Origin: an uncultured Sutterella sp. | GTDB lineage: Bacteria; Pseudomonadota; Gammaproteobacteria; Burkholderiales; Burkholderiaceae_F | Assembly (NCBI GenBank): GCA_905201055.1 | Contig: CAJKMT010000025.1 | Location: 1-20,160 of the forward strand | Length of the DNA stretch: 20,160 nt | Direction: 5' to 3' | Part shown: in pieces, positions 1 to 6,762 of the stretch | Numbering within the stretch: the stretch's first letter is position 1 | Layout: every line of letters begins with the position of its first letter | Made by a program: the position numbers and the translations under genes | Notes under the pieces: model-generated | Told to the model about the DNA's origin: nothing | Databases searched by the model: none | Seen by the model: the letters and a program-made list of their open reading frames with translations, nothing else

Positions 1-54
1 GGCGTTCCTTATATCCTCGGCATCAATGCCGGGGCTTTACGGAACTGGCAGTAA
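1..54 (+). CDS. C-terminal end of an unidentified protein (partial)
   Basis: Frame 1 reads 17 codons (GVPYILGINAGALRNWQ) to a TAA at 52-54. The gene's start lies outside the window. The frame is preferred because its residues look protein-like and a hairpin follows directly. Frames 2 and 3 stay open slightly longer but read less like protein. Too little remains to name a family. Confidence 0.4.
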   Translation, partial: GVPYILGINAGALRNWQ

Positions 55-66
55 ACAAATTTTCGC

Positions 67-98
67 TCAGTCGTCAAAAGCTTGTCTTAAACGACTGA
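67..98 (+). terminator. Putative terminator of the partial upstream gene
   Basis: An 8-bp perfect inverted repeat, TCAGTCGT at 67-74 and ACGACTGA at 91-98, has a 16-nt loop and is followed after a few bases by a short T-run (ACGATTTT). The loop is long and the U-tract is offset, so this is a weak factor-independent terminator at best. Its place just after a stop codon supports it. Confidence 0.4.
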
Positions 99-262
99 AC
101 GATTTTGCCGCGCTGTCTTAAATTCCACAATCTACTTTAAGAAAGATCGGGTTCTGACTTTTGTCTTCCCGACTGTGCTTGAGTTCAGACATAAAAAGCA
201 ACACAAAATTTCGGTCAAATACTTAAAATTTGCCCCCAGCATAATCATCTTCAGATATTCTC

Positions 263-934
263 ATGGCAGAGACTCATCGTATCAATGTGATTTACGTGGA
301 AAATGACCCCAGTGTTGCTTTTCGCCTTGAAAAAACACTTGGTGATTTAGCTGACATTCATGTCATCGGTTCTGCGACTACGCGTCGTGAAGCCGATGTG
401 TTGCTGTCACAATTTAAATTCCAAATGCTTCTGGTGGATCTTGCGCTGCCTGACGGTTTCGGTTTAGACATTATCCGACGTATGGCCGTCAGCCATCCTG
501 ACATTGACATTATGGTTTTGGCCGATACAAACGATGATCCTCATATCGTCAGTGCCATTGAGTCCGGTGCGACAGGCTACGTGCTGAAATCCGAAATTGA
601 ATCCAACCTGATTTCCGCCATCAGATTGTTGGCTGCGGGCGGCTCCCCGGTGAGTCCCACAGTAGCGAAAAGCGTATTGAGGGCTTTGAGAACCTACACT
701 TCTCACAGCATCGAAAAAAGCCCCGTCTCCATGCAGCCTAATCCGCTCTCGGAGCGCGAAACGGAAATTCTTCAGCTTCTTGCCAAAGGCATGAGTTTTA
801 ATGAAATCGGTGACATTCTCACGATTTCACCGCACACAGTGACTGCCCACATCAAAAAAATTTATCGCAAGCTTCAAGTGCACTCACGAGGCGAAGCCGT
901 CTACGAAGCTGCACAGATGGGGCTGATTCCCTAA
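263..934 (+). CDS. NarL/FixJ-family response regulator (receiver + LuxR-type HTH)
   Basis: A 223-aa two-component transcription regulator. Residues 7-125 form a receiver domain: acidic pocket E13/D15, phosphoacceptor D59 in VDLALPDG, and conserved lysine K109 in GYVLKS. Residues about 160-220 form a LuxR/GerE helix-turn-helix (LSERETEILQLLAKGMS, then SPHTVTAHIKKIYRKL). By family knowledge it should be phosphorylated by a sensor kinase and bind DNA as a dimer. No kinase gene is in the window. Residue 87 (VLADT), where receivers normally carry the switch Thr/Ser, is Ala. The start is ATG 263 with no clear Shine-Dalgarno. It lies 39 nt upstream of a Bug receptor gene on the same strand, so it may head an operon with the receptor and menBE. 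The regulated genes are unknown. Confidence 0.9.
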   Translation: MAETHRINVIYVENDPSVAFRLEKTLGDLADIHVIGSATTRREADVLLSQFKFQMLLVDLALPDGFGLDIIRRMAVSHPDIDIMVLADTNDDPHIVSAIESGATGYVLKSEIESNLISAIRLLAAGGSPVSPTVAKSVLRALRTYTSHSIEKSPVSMQPNPLSERETEILQLLAKGMSFNEIGDILTISPHTVTAHIKKIYRKLQVHSRGEAVYEAAQMGLIP

Positions 935-973
935 AAATATTGAACCCATTTGTTCAACTTTTATTCTTTAAAT

Positions 974-1942
974 ATGAGCATCAGAAAGTTTTCTCTTGCC
1001 CTTTTGACAATCTTTGCCCTCAGTGCTCATGCCGCTGATTGGCCCGGCACAAAACCCATCAAGCTGGTAGTACCCTTTCCCTCAGGGGGCGGCGCAGATA
1101 TCATCGCCCGCACAATCGCCCCGGAATTGTCAAAAAACATCGGTCAGAAAATTATTATTGAAAATCGCACAGGCGCAGGCGGCAGCCTTGGAACAGAACT
1201 TGCTCTCCGAGAGAAAGCCGACGGACAAACATTAATTTACGTCACTAACGGTACCCTCTGCACCAATCCTGCCCTTTATCCCAAGGTGGGTTACGATGTC
1301 ATCCGCGATATTAAACCTGTCGCTCGGTTAACGGACATCACGCTCGTTATGGCTGTCAACCCCAAACGAATAAAGGCTGACAATGTAAACGAATTTCTCA
1401 AGTTGGCTAAAAATACCGACATGCCGATGACATTTTCTTCAGCAGGCAACGGTACAACAAGCCACCTGGCTGGCGTTTTATTGAGCAGGCTGACAGCAGT
1501 CAACTTTGAACACATCCCCTATCGCGGGGGTGCTGCTTCTATGACAGATCTGTTAGCCGGCAGAATTGACTTCACTATTGATGTGGCGCCTAATGTTTTG
1601 CCTCACGTGCAAAGTGCACGGCTCACAGCACTCGGTTTAGGCTCTGCCCGTAAGGAAGACAGCTCAAATCCCATCAAACCTTTAAGCGAGCAGGGTATTG
1701 ATGGTTATGAGCTTTTTGCCTGGGACGGCATCGCCGTCAAGGCCGGCACGCCCGAACCGATCGTTAAAGCCCTGTCTGAGGCAATACAAAAAACACTCTC
1801 AGATGATAAAGTACAGCAATCGCTCAAGGCGCGCGGTGCGCAGCCGATTTTCTGTACACCGACTGAATTTTCTGATTTTGTCCAAAGTGAACAGAAAAAA
1901 TGGACAGATCTTGTTAAAACCTCAAGAACCTCTTTAGACTAA
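974..1942 (+). CDS. Bug-family (TctC) tripartite tricarboxylate transporter substrate-binding protein
   Basis: A 322-aa periplasmic solute receptor. It has a Sec signal peptide (basic SIRK, hydrophobic core, likely cleavage AHA|AD near residue 20) and the family opening WPGTKPIKLVVPFPSGGGAD. The body has the usual Bug pattern (ENRTGAGGSLG near residue 70, IPYRGGAASMTDLLAGRID in the middle). Bug proteins bind small carboxylates or similar metabolites and deliver them to TctA/TctB, or act as sensor inputs; the ligand cannot be read from sequence. ATG 974 is chosen because the signal peptide starts there; a TTG at 950 would add eight residues. No TctA/TctB gene is in the window, as is common for orphan Bug receptors. 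The response regulator is 39 nt upstream and menB 28 nt downstream. Confidence 0.9.
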   Translation: MSIRKFSLALLTIFALSAHAADWPGTKPIKLVVPFPSGGGADIIARTIAPELSKNIGQKIIIENRTGAGGSLGTELALREKADGQTLIYVTNGTLCTNPALYPKVGYDVIRDIKPVARLTDITLVMAVNPKRIKADNVNEFLKLAKNTDMPMTFSSAGNGTTSHLAGVLLSRLTAVNFEHIPYRGGAASMTDLLAGRIDFTIDVAPNVLPHVQSARLTALGLGSARKEDSSNPIKPLSEQGIDGYELFAWDGIAVKAGTPEPIVKALSEAIQKTLSDDKVQQSLKARGAQPIFCTPTEFSDFVQSEQKKWTDLVKTSRTSLD

Positions 1943-1970
1943 CGACGTTCAGACTTTAGGAATAGTGATT

Positions 1971-2813
1971 ATGGATACCAACGTTGAAATTAAAAAAGCC
2001 CTTGATTGGCAATCGGCCGGAGAATTCTCCGACATTCTCTACGATAAGGCTGAAGGCATTGCCAAGCTTACGATTAACCGTCCGCGCGTTCGCAACGCCT
2101 TCCGTCCCGAGACGGTACTGCAGTTGTGCCAAGCCTTTGCCGATGCCAGAGAAGATCCTGAAATCGGTGTTATCATTCTGACCGGTGCCGGTCCCTTGGC
2201 CTTTTGCTCCGGCGGCGCCCAAAAGGTTCGCGGCACCGGCGGCTACGTTGGTGGCGACGGCGTGCCTCGTTTAAATGTGCTGGATTTTCAGCGCATGATC
2301 CGCACCTGCCCGAAACCCGTTATCGCTATGGTTGCGGGTTACGCTATCGGCGGCGGTCACGTTCTTCACATGCTCTGTGATTTAACAATTGCCGCAGACA
2401 ATGCCCGCTTCGGTCAAACCGGTCCGCGCGTCGGAAGCTTCGACGGCGGTTGGGGCGCCTCTTACATGGCTCGCCTGATCGGTCAAAAGCGTGCCCGCGA
2501 AATGTGGTTCCTGTGCCGTCAGTACGATGCACAGCAAGCCCTTCAAATGGGTTTGGTCAACACCGTGGTTCCTCTTGAAGAGCTTGAAATTGAAACAGTG
2601 AAATGGTGTAAGGAAATCCTTGCCAACAGCCCCATTGCCATTCGCTGCCTGAAGGCTGCTTTAAACGCTGACTGTGACGGACAGGCCGGTATTCAGGAAT
2701 TGGCCGGCAATGCAACGCTTTTGTACTACATGACCGATGAAGGCAAAGAAGGCAAAAACGCGTTCTTGGAAAAGCGCCGCCCTGACTTCTCCAAATTCCC
2801 GCGCCTGCCGTAA
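1971..2813 (+). CDS. menB: 1,4-dihydroxy-2-naphthoyl-CoA synthase (MenB)
   Basis: A 280-aa crotonase-fold enzyme that closes the second ring of the menaquinone head group, turning o-succinylbenzoyl-CoA into 1,4-dihydroxy-2-naphthoyl-CoA in the cytoplasm. MenB-specific stretches are clear: LNVLDFQRMIRTCPKP, GYAIGGGHVLHMLCDLTIAA, QTGPRVGSFDGGWGASYMAR (catalytic Asp in SFDGG; the QTG glycine typical of bicarbonate-dependent MenB), FLCRQYDAQQAL and the C-terminal RRPDFSKFPR. One oddity is that the CSGGDQKVRG motif known from E. coli and B. subtilis reads CSGGAQKVRG (Ala83). ATG 1971 has AGGA 9 nt upstream, whereas GTG 1965 would be only 3 nt from it. menE follows after 5 nt, so the two are almost certainly co-transcribed. 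Confidence 0.96.
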   Translation: MDTNVEIKKALDWQSAGEFSDILYDKAEGIAKLTINRPRVRNAFRPETVLQLCQAFADAREDPEIGVIILTGAGPLAFCSGGAQKVRGTGGYVGGDGVPRLNVLDFQRMIRTCPKPVIAMVAGYAIGGGHVLHMLCDLTIAADNARFGQTGPRVGSFDGGWGASYMARLIGQKRAREMWFLCRQYDAQQALQMGLVNTVVPLEELEIETVKWCKEILANSPIAIRCLKAALNADCDGQAGIQELAGNATLLYYMTDEGKEGKNAFLEKRRPDFSKFPRLP

Positions 2814-2818
2814 TCGAT

Positions 2819-4153
2819 ATGGCCAATTGCTTCAGTATTTTTGAGGCTGCGGCGCAGTGCCCGGATAAAATCGGCCTGCGCCGTGCGGGTGAAGACTACT
2901 CTTTTGCACGCCTTGCCACCCTCACACAAAACACCATTGATCGTTTGCACAAAGAAAAGGTGTTGCCCGAGAAAGGTCGCCCGATGGTTGTCGAAGGTAA
3001 AAACACCGTCGAAACCATTGTGCTTTTGTACGCGCTCTTTGAATTAAAAGTTCCGGCTCTGATGCTTCACCCTAAGCTCACAGCTGCAGAGCGGTATGTG
3101 CTTTTATCCAGTATCAGGGAAATTCAAGATCCCCTGCCCGAAGACACTGTCGCGGTGCTTTTTACTTCCGGCACAACGGGCTTGCCGAAACCGGCCATCA
3201 TCACTCGGAAAATGCTTTGGGAGTCGGCTAAAGCCAGTGAAGTTAATTTGGGTTGGCAAGAAGGCGATTGTTGGCAGCTTTGCATGTCGGTAACTCGCAT
3301 CGGCGGTTTATCCATTTTGACGCGCTGTCTGCTTGCAAGAAAAACACTCGCGATTTCACCTCTCTTTAGCCCTGAATCTTTCACGCAAGCTCTGATTGAC
3401 GATCAAGTGACAATTACGAGTATCGTTCCCACAATGCTTGCCAAAGTGTTTGAAACCTACCCGGATTGGCGGGCTCCGGAGGCTTTGCGTGTGATTCTTC
3501 TTGGCGGCTCGTCGGCTAACGATAAGCTTCTTGAAAAAGCACACCGGCAAGGTCTTCCCATCGTAACCACTTATGGAATGACTGAAACCTGCTCTCACGT
3601 GGTGATGACCCCCTACGGCGAACGTCTCAACCTTGTTAAAGGCAGCGGCAAAGTCATTCCCGGTGCTCAAGTTCGTATACGCGACGGGCAAATTGAAGTC
3701 AAAAGTCCCATGAACACACCAGGCTACTGGGGGCGCCCCAGAATCACAAATGAGTGGTTTGAGACCGGCGACTTGGGAGAGTTTGATGAGGAAGGTGTTC
3801 TTCATGTTCACGCCAGACGGCATGACTTGATTTTGAGCGCAGGAGAAAATGTTTATCCCTTGGAAGTGGAAAATATGCTCACTCGCTCGCCCTTTATCAA
3901 AGAAGCTTTAGTGCTGGGAGAGCCTGATGAAACGTGGGGCGCAATTGTCTGCGCACTGATTGTCCCGGAAAAAGGAACTCATCCGAAACCTGAAGATGTC
4001 AGACGTTTTTGCAAAGAAACGCTTTCTGCCTACAAGTGCCCTCGCAAAATTGCGTTTGTTGACTCACTGCCGGTTAATTCTGCCGACAAACCTGACCGGA
4101 GTTCCCAGGTTTTAGAGCGCTATACGCTTACCACACTTCATTACAAACATTAA
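2819..4153 (+). CDS. menE: o-succinylbenzoate-CoA ligase (MenE)
   Basis: A 444-aa ANL-superfamily acyl-CoA synthetase. It should adenylate o-succinylbenzoate with ATP and transfer it to CoA, giving the substrate of MenB. Core motifs are present: P-loop TSGTTGLPK at 116-124, YGMTET at 252-257, TGD at 316-318, and the hinge region LSAGENVYPLEVE near 339-351. The C-terminal catalytic lysine motif, usually GK, reads ADKPDR (K424), and the protein ends about 20 residues later. Length is close to E. coli MenE. It starts 5 nt after the menB stop without a visible Shine-Dalgarno, which suggests translational coupling. MenE rather than another ANL enzyme is inferred mainly from adjacency to menB and the size. 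Confidence 0.93.
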   Translation: MANCFSIFEAAAQCPDKIGLRRAGEDYSFARLATLTQNTIDRLHKEKVLPEKGRPMVVEGKNTVETIVLLYALFELKVPALMLHPKLTAAERYVLLSSIREIQDPLPEDTVAVLFTSGTTGLPKPAIITRKMLWESAKASEVNLGWQEGDCWQLCMSVTRIGGLSILTRCLLARKTLAISPLFSPESFTQALIDDQVTITSIVPTMLAKVFETYPDWRAPEALRVILLGGSSANDKLLEKAHRQGLPIVTTYGMTETCSHVVMTPYGERLNLVKGSGKVIPGAQVRIRDGQIEVKSPMNTPGYWGRPRITNEWFETGDLGEFDEEGVLHVHARRHDLILSAGENVYPLEVENMLTRSPFIKEALVLGEPDETWGAIVCALIVPEKGTHPKPEDVRRFCKETLSAYKCPRKIAFVDSLPVNSADKPDRSSQVLERYTLTTLHYKH

Positions 4154-4156
4154 TGC

Positions 4157-4208
4157 AGAGGCGTTGATTGAAACTACATTACCAATCAACGCCTCTTGTG
4201 CATTTTTT
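4157..4208 (+). terminator. Factor-independent terminator after menE
   Basis: A perfect 14-bp inverted repeat, AGAGGCGTTGATTG (4157-4170) and CAATCAACGCCTCT (4183-4196), has a 12-nt loop. It is followed six bases later by a T6 run (4203-4208) and starts 3 nt after the menE stop. It should end the regulator-Bug-menB-menE transcript. Confidence 0.8.
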
Positions 4209-4325
4209 CAAAATAAGCCGTTAAAAACATAATCATTTGAAGCAAATTGTGTGGACTTGAAACATTGCTTTCAAAGCCTGACTTGCCTCGCTAAGATTAA
4301 GTCAATTATTTTTCAGAGATCCACT

Positions 4326-5834
4326 GTGCTTGTTAAACGTCTCTTAGTCAGCGTTTTATGTACCCAGCTTGCTTTCACTCCGACGGCAAGCATTTTGGCG
4401 GCCGAAGAATTGGCTACGGAGTCGCTTAACCTTAATCTACCCAGTATGGGAGCGGTTGCGGGAACTGAACTCTCCCCTTTGGAAGAACAGGCGCTGGGTG
4501 AAGCGATGATGAATCAGATCCGCAGTGATCCGAGTTATCTCAATGACTCTGAAACTTTGGAATACCTTAACCGCTTAGGCTATAAACTCGTGAGCGTCGC
4601 TGACACTCACACTTATAACTTCTTTTTCTATCCGCTCATTGATCATTCACTCAATGCTTTCGCGATTCCCGGCGGCTACATTGCCGTACACACGGGGCTT
4701 ATTGTTGCCGCACAAAACGAAAGCGAATTGGCGGGCGTCATCGCCCACGAAATCGGACACGTCAGCCAACGCCATATCGCCCGCATGATTGATGCGCAAA
4801 AAGGCAACGCTGCCATCACACTGGGTTCGTTCCTTCTGGCGCTGCTGGCCGCACGGGCCGGCAGCGGTCAGGCTGCCACGGCGCTTGCTGTGGGCGGTCA
4901 AGCCGCCATGATTCAAAACCAGTTGAGTTACTCTCGCGGCGCTGAACGCGAAGCCGACCGAGTGGGCTTAACTTCTTTGGTGCGCGCAGGCTTTGACCCC
5001 AAGGGCATGGAAAACTTTTTCATGCGTCTGCAGCAAAATAACCGCTACTATGAGGCTGCCGCCCCTGCCTATCTGCTCACTCACCCGCTGACCGTCGAAC
5101 GTATCAGCGATATGGAAAACCGCACGCGGCAAATCGGTGCAAGAACTCACAAAGACTCTTTAGACTTCCTGCTCATTCAGCAGCGTATGCGTGTGCTTCA
5201 GGAAACCAAATACGACGGGTGGCTCAAAGTCAGTAAAGAGTTAAAACAAAACCTGGCGGAAGCAAAAAACAATCGTCAAAAGACTGCGCTTACCTACGGG
5301 CTTTCCGTTGTGAGCCGCAAACTTAATCAAAAGGCCGATGCCATCCGCTACGCCAACCAGGCGGTAAGTCTCGGTGGCAACAATCCCATCCTGGTTAAAA
5401 ACCAATCGGAAGTACTTTTTATTTTCGGTTCCGCGGCGGAGAAAAAGCGCGCCTTGGCCATGGCCAAGCGTCTCACCGACAATAATCCTCTGTCTGAGAT
5501 GGCCGTTAAACTTTACGCCGGTCAGCTTTATGCTTTGAAGCGCTATCAGGATACTTTGCGCTTTATGCGTTCTCAACACGCAATGACTCAAAGCAATCCT
5601 TCCTACCACGCCATCAATGCGCGCTGCTACAGAGCGTTAAAGCAGATGAGCCGCCACCATATGGCTGTCGGTGATATGTACCTTGCGCAAGGTGATAAGC
5701 GCGCCGCTGAATACCAATACAATCTCGCTCAGCAAGCCAACGACGGTGATTACTACACGATGAGTCAGGTGGACGGAAAACTTCGCACCACGCGAGCGGA
5801 TATTCTGGCTGAAGAAAAAGCTAAAGACGACTGA
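4326..5834 (+). CDS. bepA: BepA-like periplasmic M48 zinc metalloprotease with TPR-like repeats
   Basis: About 502 aa. An N-terminal signal peptide (LVKRLLVSVLCTQLAF, cleavage near residue 25) is followed by an M48 protease domain. Zinc site: HEIGH with H141, E142 and H145, and a third ligand E209 in EREADRVG. The LLTHPL motif carries H253, matching the regulatory His-switch of E. coli BepA. The C-terminal half (about 300-495) is helical and TPR-like. BepA is known to chaperone LptD assembly and degrade stalled outer-membrane proteins. The start is uncertain: GTG 4326 has AGAG 7 nt upstream and puts the signal peptide at the N-terminus, while GTG 4251 would add 25 residues with no signal function. 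It is transcribed alone and converges on the next gene 35 nt away. Confidence 0.88.
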   Translation: MLVKRLLVSVLCTQLAFTPTASILAAEELATESLNLNLPSMGAVAGTELSPLEEQALGEAMMNQIRSDPSYLNDSETLEYLNRLGYKLVSVADTHTYNFFFYPLIDHSLNAFAIPGGYIAVHTGLIVAAQNESELAGVIAHEIGHVSQRHIARMIDAQKGNAAITLGSFLLALLAARAGSGQAATALAVGGQAAMIQNQLSYSRGAEREADRVGLTSLVRAGFDPKGMENFFMRLQQNNRYYEAAAPAYLLTHPLTVERISDMENRTRQIGARTHKDSLDFLLIQQRMRVLQETKYDGWLKVSKELKQNLAEAKNNRQKTALTYGLSVVSRKLNQKADAIRYANQAVSLGGNNPILVKNQSEVLFIFGSAAEKKRALAMAKRLTDNNPLSEMAVKLYAGQLYALKRYQDTLRFMRSQHAMTQSNPSYHAINARCYRALKQMSRHHMAVGDMYLAQGDKRAAEYQYNLAQQANDGDYYTMSQVDGKLRTTRADILAEEKAKDD

Positions 5835-5836
5835 AG

Positions 5837-5858
5837 AAAACGGCTGCCGAAGCAGCCG
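5837..5858 (-). terminator. Terminator between convergent bepA-like gene and orphan gene
   Basis: A perfect 7-bp stem, CGGCTGC (5841-5847) and GCAGCCG (5852-5858), has a 4-nt loop. Read on the minus strand the loop is TTCG closed by C-G, a very stable tetraloop, followed by TTTTCTTC. It is therefore a good terminator for the minus-strand gene ending at 5870. Its T-run lies just beyond the stop codon of the plus-strand protease. On the plus strand there is no T-run. Confidence 0.7.
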
Positions 5859-5869
5859 CCAATCACCTT

Positions 5870-6553
5870 CTAAAATTCCTTAATTTGTCCGACCCAAATC
5901 GGGATCAGTTTTTTGCACTCTGACAATGTTAAATTCTCTTCAGTGACGGTCTTGCCTTCGCTCTTAAAGCTCATCTTATGCTTGCGTCCGTGCAAATAGA
6001 CACGCCCCACCAATTTCTTCTTATATTTCACAGTAATGCTCATCGTTGAAGAGAGGCTGAAGGAGAACTTATTTTCAATACCGGCTTCGGCTGCTTTAGC
6101 CAACAACTCTTTAACAAAGGAGACCTCAAATTTGGATGCTTCTACCGGTTGATTATCAGAGGTAAGAAAATAAAACGGCTCCGGCAGATCCTGCACGGGA
6201 AGCGCTTTTTCAGCTTTGAGTTTTCTCCAAGGATAGCGATTGCGAAGAATTTCTAAGGCCTGCGAATACTCTCTTCTGGGGTGAACTTTAGCAACGACCA
6301 CAGCGTTGTGCGTTTGCTCTTTCTGAGGCTCAGATTTTTCGTTATCCTCATGGACCACTTTAATCATCGTTTCTGATGCAGCGGCAGGTGCCTCAGATTT
6401 GATTTCCACATCATGATGAATTCGAATTTGCTTTTCTTCCGAATCTGAATCGTGACGATGTCGCCCCAGCTCAATCGGTTCACCTGAGGCTTCCTTGGTT
6501 CCGATTGACTTAAAAAACTTCACAATACGATCAAGAATATTTTTCTCGAGCAT
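5870..6553 (-). CDS. Uncharacterised 227-aa protein, acidic linker plus Lys-rich C-terminal domain
   Basis: I do not recognise the family. Residues 1-18 could form a short amphipathic helix (LEKNILDRIVKFFKSI). Residues about 20-90 are rich in Glu, Asp, Ser and His and look disordered. From about 95 to the end there is a compact, basic domain with alternating hydrophobic residues (TMSITVKYKKKL, GRVYLHGRKHKMSF) ending in a tryptophan-containing helix (KKLIPIWVGQIKEF). There is no signal peptide or membrane segment, so a cytoplasmic location is inferred. A Lys/Arg-rich beta domain could bind nucleic acid, but no motif proves it. ATG 6553 has GGAG 6 nt upstream, a good ribosome site supporting a real gene. 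It is transcribed alone, divergent from the reductase gene. Confidence 0.72.
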   Translation of the reverse strand: MLEKNILDRIVKFFKSIGTKEASGEPIELGRHRHDSDSEEKQIRIHHDVEIKSEAPAAASETMIKVVHEDNEKSEPQKEQTHNAVVVAKVHPRREYSQALEILRNRYPWRKLKAEKALPVQDLPEPFYFLTSDNQPVEASKFEVSFVKELLAKAAEAGIENKFSFSLSSTMSITVKYKKKLVGRVYLHGRKHKMSFKSEGKTVTEENLTLSECKKLIPIWVGQIKEF

Positions 6554-6723
6554 TTCTTTCTCCAGGTAGCTCCTTCCTCAATGCTAAAGGAAAAATGAGT
6601 TTTCAACACATTTTTTTGCTACTTTTGTATTTTGAGTTTTCAAAATCGGACAACAGCAAGCTCTTTCCAAAAATGATCGAACCCATTAACAATTTTGCAA
6701 TCAAATTCAAATCTGAACTCTCG

Positions 6724-6729
6724 TATAAT
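6724..6729 (+). promoter_or_regulatory. -10 element of the reductase promoter
   Basis: A perfect TATAAT at 6724-6729, 29 nt before ATG 6759, in a 205-bp AT-rich divergent intergenic region. At 17-nt spacing the -35 would be TCAAAT (6701-6706), a poor match, so an activator or a weak -35 is possible. Confidence 0.5.
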
Positions 6730-6747
6730 TCTGCCGAACAAACCAAT

Positions 6748-6762
6748 TGAGAATCATTATGG
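6748..6762 (+). promoter_or_regulatory. Fur-box-like sequence over the reductase start codon
   Basis: TGAGAATCATTATGG matches the 7-1-7 Fur consensus TGATAATnATTATCA at 11 of 14 specified positions. It lies 18 nt downstream of the -10 element and covers the start codon, where a bound repressor would block transcription. No fur gene is in the window and the match was found by eye, so iron control is only a hypothesis. Confidence 0.35.

Noticed and set aside
3356..3823. A 155-codon minus-strand open frame inside menE
   Set aside because: It is a shadow of a well-supported gene; its translation has no recognisable motif and it has no ribosome site or promoter.
4157..4196. An FNR/Anr-type anaerobic box (TTGAT...ATCAA) near menE
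   Set aside because: The half-sites are 12 or more bases too far apart and are part of the perfect terminator stem after menE, not upstream of a promoter.
4251..4325. A 25-residue N-terminal extension of the BepA-like protease starting at GTG 4251
   Set aside because: It would bury the signal peptide behind a Cys-rich non-hydrophobic stretch and lacks a ribosome site; GTG 4326 places the signal peptide correctly.
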